20,950 bases of DNA from a virus, in IMG/VR virus record IMGVR_UViG_3300023223_001313, positions 1 to 20,950 of that record; one strand, written 5' to 3'. The notes under the pieces were generated by a model. That model saw only the letters and a list, made by a program, of their open reading frames with translations, searched no databases and was not told the origin of the DNA. How positions within the stretch are numbered: the first letter of the stretch is position 1; each line of letters starts with the position of its first letter. Shown one piece after another: positions 1 to 8,357 of the stretch. A program made the translations under genes and the position numbers.

Positions 1-1
1 G

Positions 2-817
2 GAACAGGAAAATGAAGAGTCAGCATTTCGCGCCTCTCGCGAGCAGCTTGAACGAGACCGGCTAACTTCACAGACTGAAGATCGGGAAGCTGGCCGAGCA
101 TTTGATTTAGACCTGTTCGAACGCGGTGAGGCTGGTGCAGAACGTCGTGCTACTGAGGAACGTGAATTCATCAGTGGCGAGTCTGAGCTAGACCGGGCCA
201 ATCGAATCGAGTTGGAGGGCTTTCGTAACAGTGCCAATGTGAGTGCTGAACGTGATCAATTCTCACGGATGTCAGGGCATGCTCAGGCGCAGTTAACTGG
301 AAATCCTCGGCAAGGAATTCCTGGCTCGGACCCAGCATCTGTAGTGCAGCAACTTGTTGAAGATTTTGGTGTGGACCCCCTTGATGCTCAGTTAATTGTC
401 AGTGATGCGTCCAATGCGGTAGCAGCACTTGAGCAGGAGAAGGCTGAATCTGAACTCCGTAACTTCAACATCCTTGCGCAGAGTGGTCTTGCTGGAGGAG
501 GCCCTGTTGGTGCTCCTGCCGACGCTACCAACGCTGGCCCACAAGTACAGGCCAGCGCAGCAGACGCAGCAAAGGATCAAATGCTACAGCAACTACTGTT
601 GGATGTGCTAGGTGGCAATCGCACAGGTGATGAAGCTTTGGCTGAAATGGAGTCCAAGCGGCAAATCTTCAGCGAATCTGACATCCGCGAAGCGAAGGAA
701 GCTCTGCGGAGCCTTGAGATCGAATTCACCGAAACAGACGTAATTCGACGGCTTGACCGTGCTCCTGAAGGTGAAGAAGTACCACTCAGCTTCCTACAGG
801 GACTGACTAACAACTAA
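2..817 (+). CDS. C-terminal part of a charged, coiled-coil virion protein (5' end outside window)
   Basis: The reading frame is open from the first full codon at position 2, so the gene starts before the window; a TTG at 212 is only an internal codon. The visible 271 residues begin with a very Glu/Arg-rich stretch of about 85 residues with the look of a long helix or coiled coil. An Ala/Gly/Gln-rich linker follows (roughly residues 155-190), then a charged helical end. No catalytic motif is recognised. The stop TAA shares its last A with the ATG of the next gene (TAATG), and no strong Shine-Dalgarno lies before that start, so the two are probably translationally coupled. Being paired with a large virion-type protein, it is likely a structural or ejected protein, but this is inference. 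Function unknown. Confidence 0.8.
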   Translation, partial: EQENEESAFRASREQLERDRLTSQTEDREAGRAFDLDLFERGEAGAERRATEEREFISGESELDRANRIELEGFRNSANVSAERDQFSRMSGHAQAQLTGNPRQGIPGSDPASVVQQLVEDFGVDPLDAQLIVSDASNAVAALEQEKAESELRNFNILAQSGLAGGGPVGAPADATNAGPQVQASAADAAKDQMLQQLLLDVLGGNRTGDEALAEMESKRQIFSESDIREAKEALRSLEIEFTETDVIRRLDRAPEGEEVPLSFLQGLTNN

Positions 818-3495
818 TGGCACACCAGGATGATTTAGCCTCCCGAGTCCGTCGCGCACACGCAGCACGTCAGCAGCAGACCTTTGGAGGCCCGAACAGT
901 GATAGTATGCTGCAAAGCGTGCGAGATGCATTGCGTGCAGCACGGGGAGATACTGTACCCAAGCGCCGGAGCCCGAACCGTGGGGCAGTAGAGAACTTCC
1001 TGCGCGCGGGAGCCGCAAGTGGTGCCAAGTCCGTGACATCGTTGGTTGGCCTTCCAGGCTTGCTAATCCCTGGTGATGACATTTTTGAGCGTACTGCCGC
1101 TTCGGCAGGTGCCGATGTGACAGAGTTTTTCGATGCGGATCTGGAACGAAAGTCCGGTCGCGCAGGTAACATCGCAGGTACCATCGTAGGTGAAGGTAGC
1201 CAGGTATTGCTAGGCGGTGCTGGCATTCTCAAGGGTGTTGCTAAGCTTGGCCAGCGAGGTGCTCGTACAGCCGCTCGGCTCCAAGCACTGCGAGCATCTG
1301 GTCTGAAGGGTCGAGCAGCAGTAGACGCTCTGACCTTCGCGCCAATTGATTTCATGCAGGGTGCAGTAAGTGCTGGGCCAGGTGAAGACCCACTCAAGAC
1401 CGGGTTAACTACTGCTGCCATCGGTGCAGCAGCCGGTGGAGCCCTCGACCTTGTACTAACCATCGCAGGGCGTGCATCAGGTGCGCTGCTGGACGAGCTA
1501 GGCCGTCGCAGTGAAATCGTCCAGTCTCTCCGCAGCCCAACTGGTGGTGCTGTCTCACCATCTCAGCTATCTCTGGCTGGGTTCGGAACCTCAGTGCCCG
1601 CTAAGCCGTCCCTAACACGCTTTCAGAAGATGGTAACACTGTGGAAGGCCGGGCTACTTACCAACCCCAAGACTCACGTGCTAAACGTAACGGGTAACAC
1701 AACTATGCTCGCGCTTCAGGAAGCTTCTAAGGCTCCCTCTGCTTTCTTCGACCGGCTGCTGAACCAGGCAATGACCGGACGGCGTATCCGCGCGGGCTCG
1801 TCTATTGATCAACTACGCGGCCAGTTCAACGCGTTCCAACGCGGTGGTAAGTTCACTGGCACGCGTGGCGGCGGCATCCCATTCGGCATGCGCAGCTTCC
1901 GTGAAACGATGCAGGGCCGCGCTCCAATCACACCAAAGGCTGATCTATTCAAGGCATTCAACGAAGGTGGCACGCTGGGCAATGCCTATCTCGATATCTA
2001 CGCTCGTACAATTTTCCGCGGGCTGAGTGCAGGCGACCAAGTATTTAAGGGAGTGGCAGTGGAATCTTCACTGCGAAATTCACTGCGTGCTCAGGGAATT
2101 GATCAGGGCTTGCGGGGCAAACCACTTGACAATTTTGTGGATAAGACAATGCAGCGGAAGGCGTTTGATGATGAAATGGTCTTCACAGCTATTCACGATG
2201 CTGAAGTAGCAACGTTTACTGATGCTACTGGCTTTGGTAAACTGCTCAACAACCTCGTACGTGAATTTCCAGCGGCCGAATTCATCTTCCCATTCCGAAC
2301 AACACCCTCAGCCCTATTCCAACGTGTGCTAGAGTATTCACCGCTTGGTTTCATGATGGGTGCTGTGCACGTGCGACAGGGCGCGAAGCTAGCAGGTATT
2401 GCTCGTAAAGGTGTGAAGGGCGCGGAGATTCCAAAGGGTAGTAAGCAATTCGACACCATCTTCAAGCATCAGCGCGATGCAGTAGACCTACTCGGGCGAG
2501 CTACTACGGGTGCTGGTCTAATCTCTCTTGGTTGGATGATGGCTGAGCATGGAGTGCTAGTTGGCGAAGCGCCTAAGTTCGGGACATCAGAACGTAATGT
2601 GTTTGATGCATCCGGTATGCAAACTAACAGCGTTCGTATTGGCGACAATTGGCACAAGGTTGGGTCTATCATGCCGGGCGGTAATCTACTCGCCATGGGC
2701 GCGACCATCCGCGAACTCGTGCAGCAGGGGCGTCCAGGGCCGGGTGGTGTGGCCAGTGGTCTCGTTCTCGGTTCTGCACAAGCGTCTCTACGATCAGTTG
2801 CGGAACAACCGTTCTTTACTGGTATCCGCGAATTCATCAATCTCTGGAACAAGCCTGTGGAATCAGCAGGAGGCCCGATCCAGGATCTCGTGGGTAGCTT
2901 CATCCCAGCCGGTGTAGCCGCTCTCACACGATCACTCGACGCATCGATTCGCAATCGCGATGGTGTGCACGAAGAGTTCCTATCACGCCTACCTGTGCTC
3001 AGCAAGACTTTACCACAGAAGCGTAATGCTTTTGGTGAAACTATCCAACGGACACCAGGCGCGATTGCAAACATGCTATTGCCAACCACACCGCGTAAGG
3101 CTACTGATAATCCAATTATCATTGAAATGCAGCGAGTAAAAGCTGGTGTGCCAACACTTAAGCGACGAACACTAGCTGGTGGTACACCGGAGGCGCTAGA
3201 AGTCTTCCAGATGCGCCAGCGCTACTTCGGCGCGTCAGCGTTGGCTGGTGCTGAAGCGATTATGAATTCACAAGTGTATGTCAATGCCGATCAGTTGGCT
3301 GACCAACTACGTGCGCGGTTCAATACTATTGGACCGTCAATCACACCACAATTGGCTTTGACACTGGGTAATCAGGAAGAGGCTATCTTCAAAGCATGGT
3401 TCGAAGACAAGCTAACCGGCGACGACCTACGACGAATGTTGTTGGAGTGGGGAGTCAATTCGGCACGCGCCCAAACAGGACGATTGCTATTCTAA
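817..3495 (+). CDS. Large polyvalent-type phage virion protein, probable internal/ejected protein (892 aa)
   Basis: Several sequence signatures recall the large polyvalent proteins found in phage particles. GLLTNPKTHVLNVTGN lies at about residues 279-294, FPFRTTPSALFQRVLEYSPLG at about 491-511, and RATTGAGLISLGWMMAEHG near 561-579. This is followed by a SVRIGDNWHKVGSIMPGGNLL block at about 605-625. Those proteins are thought to be packaged and delivered with DNA. Several glycine/alanine-rich hydrophobic stretches (about 73-86, 119-140, 196-220, 560-582, 640-655) could contact membranes, as internal virion proteins of podoviruses do. No lytic transglycosylase or protease motif was recognised. 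The ATG overlaps the preceding stop by one base. The family likeness is from memory of conserved wording, so the role is moderately supported; that the gene is real is near certain. Confidence 0.8.
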   Translation: MAHQDDLASRVRRAHAARQQQTFGGPNSDSMLQSVRDALRAARGDTVPKRRSPNRGAVENFLRAGAASGAKSVTSLVGLPGLLIPGDDIFERTAASAGADVTEFFDADLERKSGRAGNIAGTIVGEGSQVLLGGAGILKGVAKLGQRGARTAARLQALRASGLKGRAAVDALTFAPIDFMQGAVSAGPGEDPLKTGLTTAAIGAAAGGALDLVLTIAGRASGALLDELGRRSEIVQSLRSPTGGAVSPSQLSLAGFGTSVPAKPSLTRFQKMVTLWKAGLLTNPKTHVLNVTGNTTMLALQEASKAPSAFFDRLLNQAMTGRRIRAGSSIDQLRGQFNAFQRGGKFTGTRGGGIPFGMRSFRETMQGRAPITPKADLFKAFNEGGTLGNAYLDIYARTIFRGLSAGDQVFKGVAVESSLRNSLRAQGIDQGLRGKPLDNFVDKTMQRKAFDDEMVFTAIHDAEVATFTDATGFGKLLNNLVREFPAAEFIFPFRTTPSALFQRVLEYSPLGFMMGAVHVRQGAKLAGIARKGVKGAEIPKGSKQFDTIFKHQRDAVDLLGRATTGAGLISLGWMMAEHGVLVGEAPKFGTSERNVFDASGMQTNSVRIGDNWHKVGSIMPGGNLLAMGATIRELVQQGRPGPGGVASGLVLGSAQASLRSVAEQPFFTGIREFINLWNKPVESAGGPIQDLVGSFIPAGVAALTRSLDASIRNRDGVHEEFLSRLPVLSKTLPQKRNAFGETIQRTPGAIANMLLPTTPRKATDNPIIIEMQRVKAGVPTLKRRTLAGGTPEALEVFQMRQRYFGASALAGAEAIMNSQVYVNADQLADQLRARFNTIGPSITPQLALTLGNQEEAIFKAWFEDKLTGDDLRRMLLEWGVNSARAQTGRLLF

Positions 3496-3708
3496 TGCCG
3501 TCATTACCGCAGCCCACCGAAGCAAGGGATACATACTGGGGCTAGCCCACCCACCACCACTGTGAAAAGGTGAGGATCAACCACGCTATTGAGCGCCGTC
3601 GACCTCGCCCCCCACCCGCATACTGTGCGTAGTGACGACGCTGCGAGACAACCGGAGGTGCTGCTACAGCATCTCCGCGTTGTCGCGGGAAGAACTTCAG
3701 TAGCAACA
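3496..3708. other. Non-coding gap between convergent transcription units
   Basis: These 213 bases separate the stop of the plus-strand virion gene from the stop of the minus-strand tail-type gene. They are the largest untranslated stretch in the window. Short frames cross it on both strands but none has a ribosome-binding site or a recognisable product. The gap holds a 10-base palindrome GGGCTAGCCC (3538-3547) and a much stronger hairpin (3647-3684, listed separately). No tRNA or promoter is visible. Confidence 0.7.
3647..3684. terminator. Long hairpin between convergent genes, possible bidirectional transcription end
   Basis: GACAAC (3647-3652) pairs with GTTGTC (3679-3684), and GGAGGTGCTG (3654-3663) pairs with CAGCATCTCC (3667-3676) around a CTA loop, with one G-T wobble and a 1x2 internal loop. 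It starts 25 bases past the minus-strand stop and 152 bases past the plus-strand stop. Neither strand has the U-run of a classic intrinsic terminator. It could be a U-less terminator, an mRNA 3' stability structure or a processing site. The structure is clear; its function is inferred from position. Confidence 0.5.
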
Positions 3709-5028
3709 TTATGCCGGATCGATCTGTGTAATCGGATCACCAGCAGCCGTACTTACAGCCGCAGTCCAAGCAGCAGTAGAATCATTTTCCTGATACACAG
3801 TCATTGTACCACCAACGATATCTACTCGATTACGAACAGCCCGCAGTGCACTCGTAACATCTCGTCCGCCATTGCTGCCTCCAGCAATGTTTCGACCAAG
3901 CAAAACATCAGCGAATTCTTCTCCCAAATCTGCTGCAGCGGCTGCCGCAGTCATCACATTTGCACCCATTGCCTGAGTGTTAGAATCAACACGCCCAGCA
4001 ATCAAAGCATTCACTGCACTGCCCAACCAGTTACCAACATCTACGCGTCCGGTTGTGACGGTGATTGCCAAATCACCGAAATTAGTTGGTGCGCTTGCTG
4101 CTAGCAATGCAGAATCCGTTCCGCGCATTGCAGAACCCGCAACTCCAGTGACATCATCACTAATTGCGCGAATTGCCTCAGCCAAACTCACATTGTTAGC
4201 TGGATCAACACTTGCAGGATACGTAGGAATACCCACGGTACCCTCAAGTGTGTTAATCAACTGTTTCAAATACTGCATTATTGTGTCCGCACTGGTAGGA
4301 TCACCGGCTGCAGCAGCATCGGCAAGTGCGCCTAGTACTGAAGCAAGAGCGGCTGAATCTGTACCACGCATATCAGTATTGGTCGTTGTTGTGTCTACTA
4401 GCTGAATATCTGTTCCCGCCAAGTCCAAAACCGTTGTGGGATTTTCAACGTTTGCCCAATCAATTCCCGCATTACCTGCTGCCGTTATGTCCAAAGTACG
4501 CGCTGCTACCGTAGGAGCCAACCGGCTCGATACATCAGCATCTAAGCGGCTGTCCAAATCCAATCCACCCGCATCTGAAAGTGGCAAGCCACCTGCAGCA
4601 TCGGCAGCAGCATTCGGCAGTGCTGTCATACCTCCCCGCACAGCATCTCGCAGATCAACAGCAAGGATCTGCACCTTTAATGGAGCCGCGACCGCATTAT
4701 TAGCAGAGGCTATCACCAATGCCAACGACACTTCGTCCACACCTGTTGCAAATGCCAAATCGGGAAAATCACACCGATAGACGCCCGGCATATTCGTATC
4801 ATCAACTAGGATAAATCCACCATCAGCATGCGCAGCCGAAGCAGAAGCTAGAGTGATAAGTGTAAGGTCTACACGAGCCGCACCTTGACGTGCGTAGGAA
4901 GCCGAACCACCTGTTTCGATATCACTGAACAACAATCCTGTTACTGGTTCACCAGGTGAGGTTGCACTTGCGTCTTGTACAATGTAAAAGTAGACTGATA
5001 CATTGGTCTTTCCAGCGGTAACAATCAT
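3709..5028 (-). CDS. Tail-fibre/baseplate-like structural protein (439 aa)
   Basis: The N-terminal ~120 residues form a beta-rich module (VSVYFYIVQDA, ASYARQGA, GGFILVDDTNMPGVYRCDFPD, VAAPLKVQIL). It resembles modules repeatedly seen in environmental phage tail or receptor-binding proteins. The middle is Ala/Asp/Thr-rich linker, with the motif MRGTDSA present twice (about 220-226 and 301-307). The second copy leads into LLAASAPTNFGDLAITVTTGRVDVGNWLG. The C-terminal ~60 residues (GGRDVTSALRAVRNRVDI..GGTMTVYQEND..TAAWTAAVSTAAG) look like a conserved terminal module. The ATG overlaps the upstream stop (ATGA), and GGAGG sits nine bases before it. The fibre-like role is based on resemblance and modular low-complexity architecture; receptor binding is inferred. 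Confidence 0.7.
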   Translation of the reverse strand: MIVTAGKTNVSVYFYIVQDASATSPGEPVTGLLFSDIETGGSASYARQGAARVDLTLITLASASAAHADGGFILVDDTNMPGVYRCDFPDLAFATGVDEVSLALVIASANNAVAAPLKVQILAVDLRDAVRGGMTALPNAAADAAGGLPLSDAGGLDLDSRLDADVSSRLAPTVAARTLDITAAGNAGIDWANVENPTTVLDLAGTDIQLVDTTTTNTDMRGTDSAALASVLGALADAAAAGDPTSADTIMQYLKQLINTLEGTVGIPTYPASVDPANNVSLAEAIRAISDDVTGVAGSAMRGTDSALLAASAPTNFGDLAITVTTGRVDVGNWLGSAVNALIAGRVDSNTQAMGANVMTAAAAAADLGEEFADVLLGRNIAGGSNGGRDVTSALRAVRNRVDIVGGTMTVYQENDSTAAWTAAVSTAAGDPITQIDPA

Positions 5029-5759
5029 GCGGAGAATCCTCCATGTAATCGATTAAAGCCAGCGCGCATGTGATGCGGAAGCTGGAGCAATTCTGTAATA
5101 ATACCTGATACTGCTTCGGCAATCTCTGCCGCGTACGTAATGTGGGTTTGGCTCGCGGAGAAACTAAAATCAACAGTAGTATCTTCGCCAGCTTGAGCTT
5201 CACACTCAACATGATCACCCATGCTGCTATCACCAATGAGTGTAAATCCTGAACCAGCAGTAACAGCGGTCGCACCTGAATATGTCATAACACAACCAAA
5301 TGTTGCATTGTTCACCGCATCGGCAAAGCTCGCTAGTGTATGAGAAGGAGCCGTGCCTGTCGCCAACGTCCCACCTGATTGCACGACCGCATCCGCACCG
5401 TTCGTTCCACCCGTGTTAATATTGGCTACATTCTCAACTTCAACAGCACATGAAGTCATATCATCGCCGCCAAAGTCAATAACGATATTCGTCCCGCTTG
5501 GACTGGCATCTAAACACCGAAAGAACCAGGATCGTTGAAACGAACTCACGGAAATATTGACTTCAAGAGACATTGTGATACCAGATAGTGTAACATCGGG
5601 CGTTGGAGGATCAGCATTCTGAACGTTTTGTGCTCGGATAGCAGCTAAACCTAGCTCACTCGCTGTCAATGCCGCAGAAAGCCCAAACGTGTACGAGTCA
5701 AGATCGGTATCATCTTTTGCATCAACCAGAGTCGTGAAATCACCAACGGCCAGCGCCAT
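5025..5759 (-). CDS. Beta-rich phage structural protein of unknown role (244 aa)
   Basis: The protein is rich in Ser, Thr, Gly, Ala and beta-strand-forming residues and has few lysines, as in many phage surface or tail proteins. Strand-like segments include ITMSLEVNISVSSF, TNIVIDFGGDDMTSCAVEVE, and GFTLIGDSSMGDHVECEAQ followed by DTTVDFSFSAS. The overall pattern recalls beta-sandwich proteins found in virion gene clusters, but no named family is certain. The start lies two bases beyond the preceding gene's stop, with GGAGA about ten bases upstream. Its end overlaps the fibre-like gene by four bases (ATGA), so the two are likely made together. A binding or particle-decorating role is a guess. 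Confidence 0.65.
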   Translation of the reverse strand: MALAVGDFTTLVDAKDDTDLDSYTFGLSAALTASELGLAAIRAQNVQNADPPTPDVTLSGITMSLEVNISVSSFQRSWFFRCLDASPSGTNIVIDFGGDDMTSCAVEVENVANINTGGTNGADAVVQSGGTLATGTAPSHTLASFADAVNNATFGCVMTYSGATAVTAGSGFTLIGDSSMGDHVECEAQAGEDTTVDFSFSASQTHITYAAEIAEAVSGIITELLQLPHHMRAGFNRLHGGFSA

Positions 5760-5760
5760 C

Positions 5761-6243
5761 CTAGAGTTCTCCAGTCCGTTTCAGCATCCGGATGTCACAG
5801 GCCGCGATCTGGCGGTTGTATCGCGCTACAGTATCTACTGTGAGTGTCTTACCCCGTATCGGATGCGCATCAGGGTTGTCGCGAAAGCGGATAAGATCAG
5901 CTTTGCGAGCCGCGATGGCTACGTTCCGCGATGAGTCCAGTACACGTAGTGAGTCGTGAAACGCACCGCGTTTCCAAATCGCCGGTTCTTCCTCAGCAAG
6001 AATCGACCGCCCGATCTGCGCCTCCCACCGCGTGCGCATCGACACCGACAGCAGTTGCCCGTAAGCATACCACCCGAGAACTCGATCCTGTCGCAGGTCG
6101 CGAATCTTTTTGACGTGGCGCATGATGCCAGTAAGCACACATTTGTCGATCAGTTCGTCATTAGGATGGAGGCGAGTGAAGAACGATTCAACTTCAGTTG
6201 GCTCACCATCAATGATCACGCGATCGCCTAAACTCAACGGCAT
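5761..6243 (-). CDS. Hypothetical protein in structural operon (160 aa)
   Basis: No family is recognised. The N-terminus (GDRVIIDGEPTEVESFFTRLHP) looks like a short beta-rich fold. The rest is alpha-helical and rich in Arg, with WYAYGQLLSVSMRTRWEAQIG and RNVAIAARKADLIRFRDNP. The ATG follows the upstream stop with no gap and is preceded by AGGAGAG at nine bases, which supports this start. Its place between a small membrane protein and two virion-type genes suggests a head-tail or connector role, but size and context are the only arguments. Confidence is high that it is coding and low on function. Confidence 0.65.
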   Translation of the reverse strand: MPLSLGDRVIIDGEPTEVESFFTRLHPNDELIDKCVLTGIMRHVKKIRDLRQDRVLGWYAYGQLLSVSMRTRWEAQIGRSILAEEEPAIWKRGAFHDSLRVLDSSRNVAIAARKADLIRFRDNPDAHPIRGKTLTVDTVARYNRQIAACDIRMLKRTGEL

Positions 6244-6549
6244 TTACTCTAACTCTCCTACTTGCACATTTGTAGTAACTCCATAAGACACAAATTCCAT
6301 CCGACTTCCATTCGGTACCAACAATTTCCCTTGCTCCCAAGCTCGCTTAGCCTCTTTCGCATCATCCGTATCGACTAGAGCTTGTAATTCGTTTTCTATT
6401 CCGTACAGCGCGACCTGATAATTCTTTGTGCCAGCATTGAGTTGGCTGACACGCCAAATCTTGTATCGCTGCATCAATAGCAATCCTACAAACATCCCTA
6501 ATGCTCCGGCAATAAATCCTATTACTAGAAAAATCACAATCACTTCCAC
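6244..6549 (-). CDS. Small single-pass membrane protein, GTG start (101 aa)
   Basis: Residues 4-26 are an uninterrupted hydrophobic helix (VIVIFLVIGFIAGALGMFVGLLL) followed by QRYK and a soluble, partly acidic domain of about 75 residues. The only good start is GTG, placed six bases after GGAGG, which argues strongly for translation here. The positive charges right after the helix favour a cytoplasmic C-terminus. A spanin or holin role cannot be excluded because no lysis partner of the endolysin is otherwise obvious, but the gene sits within structural genes. Function unknown. Confidence 0.65.
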   Translation of the reverse strand: MEVIVIFLVIGFIAGALGMFVGLLLMQRYKIWRVSQLNAGTKNYQVALYGIENELQALVDTDDAKEAKRAWEQGKLLVPNGSRMEFVSYGVTTNVQVGELE

Positions 6550-6576
6550 TGTAACCTCCTGGCTAAGTAATATACT

Positions 6577-7179
6577 CTAGGTTATAGGCAAAACGCTATA
6601 GGCAAACCACCATGCCAATTCTCCAAGAGTTCCAGCATCAATCTGTACCACAGTCAAGCCTTCATTAGGATTCAAATCAAAAGGCCCAACTCCAAAACCG
6701 AAGGGAAACATCAAATCAGCCCCGGTCTGCCCGGCTGTAGTTGGTGTGACTTCATCCGTGCCAATTACGATTGGGAAAATTGCTTCTTCTGAAGCACCGC
6801 CAGCAACAGTGCCTCCCCGCTTCATTGTTACACCCGTTGCTCCAACTGCGGTGGCAATAACTGTAGCACCCACATGCAAATCAGCCTGGCGACTGTTGAA
6901 CTTGAACGGTGTCAAATTTGTCCCACCAGTATCTGGAGCTAGGGTCGTACGCCGAACTTCAAACTCCTCAGCAGTACCGGCTAGTGCAGCAGTAGTCAAA
7001 TTCACTACCCGTATATCATGCACCATCAGCACCATTTTACTATCGGATGGATTGAATATGTGCAAATGACGAACACCTGCACCTAAAGTTGTCCCTCGAC
7101 CGAGCACAAGATATGACTGTGCCCCACCAAAGGCATTCACCATCGCGCGATTCAGATTTTCTAGCGGCTTAACGCTCAT
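6577..7179 (-). CDS. Beta-rich head-region protein after scaffold, possible decoration or atypical coat protein (200 aa)
   Basis: The gene directly follows the scaffold-like gene, where the major coat protein normally lies, but at 200 aa it is shorter than usual HK97-fold coat proteins. It has many beta-prone segments (RHLHIFNPSDSKMVLMVHDIRVVNL, ATVIATAVGATGVTMKRGG, AIFPIVIGTDEV) and ends with LTVVQIDAGTLGELAWWFAYSV. This suggests a compact beta-sandwich, as in capsid decoration proteins. No E-loop or other coat-specific feature was identified. AAGGAG eight bases before the ATG supports the start. A decoration protein or an unusual coat are the two main readings; neither is proved. Confidence 0.65.
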   Translation of the reverse strand: MSVKPLENLNRAMVNAFGGAQSYLVLGRGTTLGAGVRHLHIFNPSDSKMVLMVHDIRVVNLTTAALAGTAEEFEVRRTTLAPDTGGTNLTPFKFNSRQADLHVGATVIATAVGATGVTMKRGGTVAGGASEEAIFPIVIGTDEVTPTTAGQTGADLMFPFGFGVGPFDLNPNEGLTVVQIDAGTLGELAWWFAYSVLPIT

Positions 7180-7190
7180 TTTCCAACTCC

Positions 7191-8345
7191 TTACATACCA
7201 AAGGTTTCTTTCGGATCGCTCAGGGCTTCCATAACTTCAGCCGCTGACTTTGCCGAATCAATTCGATTCTTCCCAGTTTCTCCACCCGTTGCTCCAACTC
7301 CACCTCCACCTGCATCGGGGGCGCTAGCAAGTTTCCGTTTTGTCAACTCTCGCTTCATATTCCCCACCTGAGCCTTGAGAGCAAGAGTTTCATCACTATC
7401 AGTACTCTGCGTCGCGGGGGCAATCACGCCCACACCCTTCCAACCGGCCCCACGAATCATGTCTGGCAGGTCGAACTGGAAAATCTCACGAAGGCGGGGT
7501 TCTGACAAGAACCGACCTTCCTTCTCCAGCAACCCACCCAGAGCAGTCTCGATCTGATCTTCTAAGAACTGTGCATCCGCCGCCGTAGTTGGCGACCCCT
7601 CTCGACTGAACGACCGTGCCATTTCTCGCACTGGTCCCTTCAGTGTCTTGTTGTAGAAGTCCCAACCTGCCTTCGTTTCCGCAGCCGTGTACTCACCGGT
7701 TGCGGCTGGGGCTACTGTCGCCTGCTCTGGCCCCGCATCCAGAATCGCCTTGCTATATGCCTTGCGGGCTTCTAGGAACCGACCGCCAGTCTCGTCGTCC
7801 ATCACCCACTTCCAGTACTTCGCGTCCTTCTGAAGTGCTGTCAGTTCCTCGCCCTGCTTGGTGTTGGCGTCTGCAAGCTCATTACGCTGAGCCACGGTTG
7901 CATTGATCCGCTGTTCATTCAGCGCTGCCCGCTCCACCGCGCGCTTGGCTTCGGCAACGGTTACTTCTGTCTCTTGGCCGTTCACCGTAATCTTCATGGT
8001 ATGGCCCATGAAAGCCTCTTCGTTGGCGAACTCCATCGCCTCAGGCTTCGACTGATCCTCCGGCTTCTCAGCTTTCTCGCCGCTCTCTTCCGCTTCCTTC
8101 TCACCCTCAGCGGGCTTTTCCTCTTCACCCTCCTTTTCTTCGGGCTTTGCTTCATTGTACAGAGTGGTAATCTCTTCGTCTGACAACCCCTTGGCATCAT
8201 CACCAAGCTCAGCCTTGATCGCTTCTAGATCAAGTTCCTTCCCTTCTTCTTCTCCACTCTTGTCATCAGGATCTACCAGCGACTGCTCGTAGACCTCCAC
8301 TCCTTCATCCATCAATTTGCCAAAATCCAATGCTCCGTCAGACAT
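7191..8345 (-). CDS. Capsid scaffolding-like protein (384 aa)
   Basis: Residues 1 to about 110 are extremely acidic and low in complexity (EEEGKELDLEAIKAEL, EEKEGEEEKPAEGEKEAEES). A beta segment (MKITVNGQETEVTVAEAKRA) follows, then a helical, coiled-coil-like region (about 130-175), a folded-looking middle, and a Gly-rich linker before a short helical end (KSAAEVMEALSDPKETFGM). This pattern of acidic start, helical core and small C-terminal helix fits phage scaffolds, which guide coat assembly and are then removed. The place right after portal supports this. AGGAGG lies five bases before ATG, a strong ribosome site consistent with high expression. The alternative of another head-associated acidic protein is less likely. 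Confidence 0.75.
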   Translation of the reverse strand: MSDGALDFGKLMDEGVEVYEQSLVDPDDKSGEEEGKELDLEAIKAELGDDAKGLSDEEITTLYNEAKPEEKEGEEEKPAEGEKEAEESGEKAEKPEDQSKPEAMEFANEEAFMGHTMKITVNGQETEVTVAEAKRAVERAALNEQRINATVAQRNELADANTKQGEELTALQKDAKYWKWVMDDETGGRFLEARKAYSKAILDAGPEQATVAPAATGEYTAAETKAGWDFYNKTLKGPVREMARSFSREGSPTTAADAQFLEDQIETALGGLLEKEGRFLSEPRLREIFQFDLPDMIRGAGWKGVGVIAPATQSTDSDETLALKAQVGNMKRELTKRKLASAPDAGGGGVGATGGETGKNRIDSAKSAAEVMEALSDPKETFGM

Positions 8346-8357
8346 GTTGCCTCCTAG

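Noticed and set aside
870-1463. A 197-codon minus-strand frame near the left end
   Set aside because: It is Ala/Pro/Arg/Ser-rich, antisense to the start of the large virion gene and without neighbours on its strand.
2469-3122. A 217-codon minus-strand frame opposite the 892-aa protein
   Set aside because: The composition (Arg/Pro/Ser-rich) is typical of an antisense shadow, and the opposite gene has conserved-looking blocks.
3589-4104. A 171-codon plus-strand frame covering the intergenic hairpin and the end of the fibre-like gene
   Set aside because: It is mostly antisense to the fibre-like gene, rich in Cys/Ser/His without a family pattern, and has no convincing ribosome site.
6550-6576. 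AT-rich stretch with TATATT on the minus strand that might be a -10 box
   Set aside because: No -35 hexamer lies at a suitable distance, and the 27-base gap is already accounted for by the ribosome site of the GTG-start gene.
6583-6606. Direct repeat TATAGGCAAA twice, 14 bases apart, resembling a regulatory repeat
   Set aside because: Both copies are inside the last codons of the 200-aa protein gene (FAYSVLPIT); two short copies are easily chance.
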